Shown piece after piece: positions 62,435 to 64,000 of a stretch of 64,000 bases of DNA (position 1 is its first letter; each line of letters opens with the position of its first letter). A model generated the notes under the pieces. That model was not told the origin of the DNA, did not search any database, and worked only from the letters and a program-made list of their open reading frames with translations. The translations under genes and the position numbers were made by a program. The DNA lies in the NCBI RefSeq assembly GCF_017744955.1, contig NZ_JAGIAG010000012.1, positions 1-64,000 of the forward strand, read 5' to 3'. Origin of the DNA: Dokdonella sp. Its GTDB lineage: Bacteria > Pseudomonadota > Gammaproteobacteria > Xanthomonadales > Rhodanobacteraceae.

Positions 62435-64000
62435 CTAGCCGACGCGGCGCGCTTCGATCACGTTCGGCACGGCGAGCAGTTGGTTCAGGAGGCCGCTCAG
62501 CTGGCCGAAGTCGGCCACGCGCAGCGCGTAGTCCATGATCGCCACGCCGTTCTTCGCGTCGACGCGCGCGTTGACCGCGATCACGTGGGCGTTGGCCGCC
62601 GCGATCGCATTGCTGACGTCCTTGTGCAGCCACTTGCGGTCGTAGCCGCGCACGACGATGTCGACGTCGTAGGCGGCCTGCTTGCGCGTGCCCCACTCCA
62701 CCGCGACCACGCGGCTGGCGTCGCGCTCGCGCAGCTTGCCCAGTTGGGCGCAGTCGGCGCGGTGCACCGAGACGCCGCGGCCGCGCGTGATGTAGCCGGC
62801 GATCGCGTCGCCCGGCAGCGGATGGCAGCAGCGCGCGAGCTGGGTCAGCAGGTTGCCGACGCCGTCGATGACGATCGCGCCCTGCTCCGCGCTCGGCACG
62901 CGCGTCGGCGGCGGGGGCGGCACGGTGCCGGGGTCCGGCGGCGGCGCGCTCAGTTCGTGCAGCGCGCGCGCGATCTGGCCGGTGCTGACGTCGCCGAGCG
63001 CCAGCGCCTCGAGCAGGTCGTCGAGGTTCTTCAGCTGGAAGCGTTCGGGCAGGCCGTCGAGATCGGCGTGATGCAGGGCGAGCCGCTTGAGCTCGCGGTC
63101 GAGCAGGGCGCGGCCGGCGGCGAGGTTCTGCGCCAGGTCGATGCGCTTGAACCAGGTGCGCACCTTCTCGCGGGCGCGATGCGTGGTCAGGAAGCCGTGG
63201 TGCGGCGACAGCCAGTCGCGTCGGGGTTCCAGCAGCTTGCCGGTCATCACCTCGACGCGGTCGCCGCTGCTCGGCTGGAAGCTCAGCGGCACGATGCGCT
63301 CGTTGACCTTGGCGCCGCGGCAGCGATGGCCGACGTCGGTGTGGATCGCGTAGGCGAAGTCGAGCACGGTCGCGCCGCGCGGCAGGTCGATCACCTGCCC
63401 CTTCGGCGTCAGCAGGTAGACCCGGTCCTCCACCACCTCGGTGCGGAAGCCGGCGAGCAGGGCCGCGTCGTCCTCGCGCGCGTCCTTGTTCTCCAGCAGC
63501 TTGCGCATCCAGGCGATCTTGCGTTCGAAGCTCGCGTCGCCGCCGCCACCCTCCTTGTAGCGCCAGTGCGCGGCCACGCCGAGTTCGGCGTGGCGATGCA
63601 TCTCGTGCGTGCGGATCTGCACCTCGAGCGTCTTGCCCTCGGGGCCGATCACCGCGGTGTGCAGCGACTGGTAGTGATTGCCTTTCGGTCGCGCGATGTA
63701 GTCGTCGAACTCGCTCGGGATCGGCGGCCACAGCGCGTGCACGGCGCCGAGCGCGCCGTAGCAGGCGGCGAGATCGTCGACCAGCACACGCAGCGCGCGC
63801 ACGTCGTACAGCTCGGAGAATTCGAGCCCCTTGCGCTGCATTTTTCGCCAGATCGAATAGATGTGCTTCGGCCGCCCGGCGATGTCGGCGCGCAGGCCGG
63901 CCTTGGCCAAGGCCGCGCCGAGCTGTTCCTTCGCCGTGGCGATCCACGATTCGCGATCGCCGCGGCGCTCGTCGAGCAGGTTCGCGATGCGCCGGTAGAC
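62435..64000 (-). CDS. relA: GTP pyrophosphokinase RelA, 5' end beyond the window
   Basis: The frame is open to base 64000, so the N-terminal part including the hydrolase-like domain is missing; 521 residues are present. The ppGpp synthetase domain has RPKHIYSIWRKMQRKG, FDDYIARPKGNHYQSLHTAV and EVQIRTHEMHRHAELGVAAHWRYKEG. The TGS domain is VYLLTPKGQVIDLPRGATVLDFAYAIHTDVGHRCRGAKVN. A zinc-finger-like segment (LARCCHPLPGD) and an ACT domain end the chain. The acidic FDD is RelA-like (not SpoT RFKD), so this is the synthetase-only paralog of the stringent response. Confidence 0.95.
   Translation of the reverse strand, partial: VYRRIANLLDERRGDRESWIATAKEQLGAALAKAGLRADIAGRPKHIYSIWRKMQRKGLEFSELYDVRALRVLVDDLAACYGALGAVHALWPPIPSEFDDYIARPKGNHYQSLHTAVIGPEGKTLEVQIRTHEMHRHAELGVAAHWRYKEGGGGDASFERKIAWMRKLLENKDAREDDAALLAGFRTEVVEDRVYLLTPKGQVIDLPRGATVLDFAYAIHTDVGHRCRGAKVNERIVPLSFQPSSGDRVEVMTGKLLEPRRDWLSPHHGFLTTHRAREKVRTWFKRIDLAQNLAAGRALLDRELKRLALHHADLDGLPERFQLKNLDDLLEALALGDVSTGQIARALHELSAPPPDPGTVPPPPPTRVPSAEQGAIVIDGVGNLLTQLARCCHPLPGDAIAGYITRGRGVSVHRADCAQLGKLRERDASRVVAVEWGTRKQAAYDVDIVVRGYDRKWLHKDVSNAIAAANAHVIAVNARVDAKNGVAIMDYALRVADFGQLSGLLNQLLAVPNVIEARRVG

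Overview
The window is high-GC chromosomal DNA of a gammaproteobacterium, most likely of the order Lysobacterales (Xanthomonadales), Rhodanobacteraceae/Dokdonella-like. This rests on the pilT/yggS-proC-yggT block, an exosortase H gene, delta-60 repeat and S8 proteins carrying an IF.DGF motif, the very G/C-rich codon third positions, and dispersed palindromic intergenic repeats. It is an inference from gene content, not a database match. No rRNA, tRNA, CRISPR array, insertion sequence or prophage was seen.

Layout. 1-2867 (-): 3'-truncated RHS/YD-repeat secreted protein with an AT-richer, cysteine-rich N-terminus. 2962-6824: pilT (-) divergent from yggS-proC-yggT-VOC protein (+). 6944-9851 (-): BtuF-like protein, SDR, AAC(6')-like acetyltransferase, pdxH; 9850-10704 (+) a glycerate-kinase-like P-loop kinase. 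10827-16421 (-): dodecin, an OmpR-type regulator, then a tightly packed cluster of coiled-coil protein, membrane protein with OmpA-like end, Rab/Ras-like small GTPase and hybrid histidine kinase. 16606-20444: exosortase H, aroK-aroB, a WGR protein and hemE. 20534-24106 (-): giant one-component hybrid kinase. 24290-32031: two DUF697 GTPases flanking a YceI-cytochrome b561-YceI operon, stress-type small proteins (CsbD, BON, 27-aa membrane peptide) and a PAS-LuxR regulator.

32124-39612: secreted delta-60 and DUF2501 proteins, then two recently duplicated LysM/phage-tail-lysozyme/peptidase-like proteins without signal peptides that share an identical-architecture palindromic promoter block. A TetR regulator and a small unknown gene lie between them. 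39819-50158: DUF836 thioredoxin-fold protein, sdaA, two tandem S8 subtilases with related promoters, and a DinG/YoaA helicase. 50380-64000: lipoprotein, PBP1b, a three-domain glycosyltransferase, methyltransferase, NRDE protein, Ser/Thr kinase and a 5'-truncated relA.

The most unusual items are the small GTPase/longin-like membrane protein/histidine kinase cluster, the twin LysM-lysozyme genes with their shared operator, and two families of inverted repeats that supply stop codons to the genes they border.
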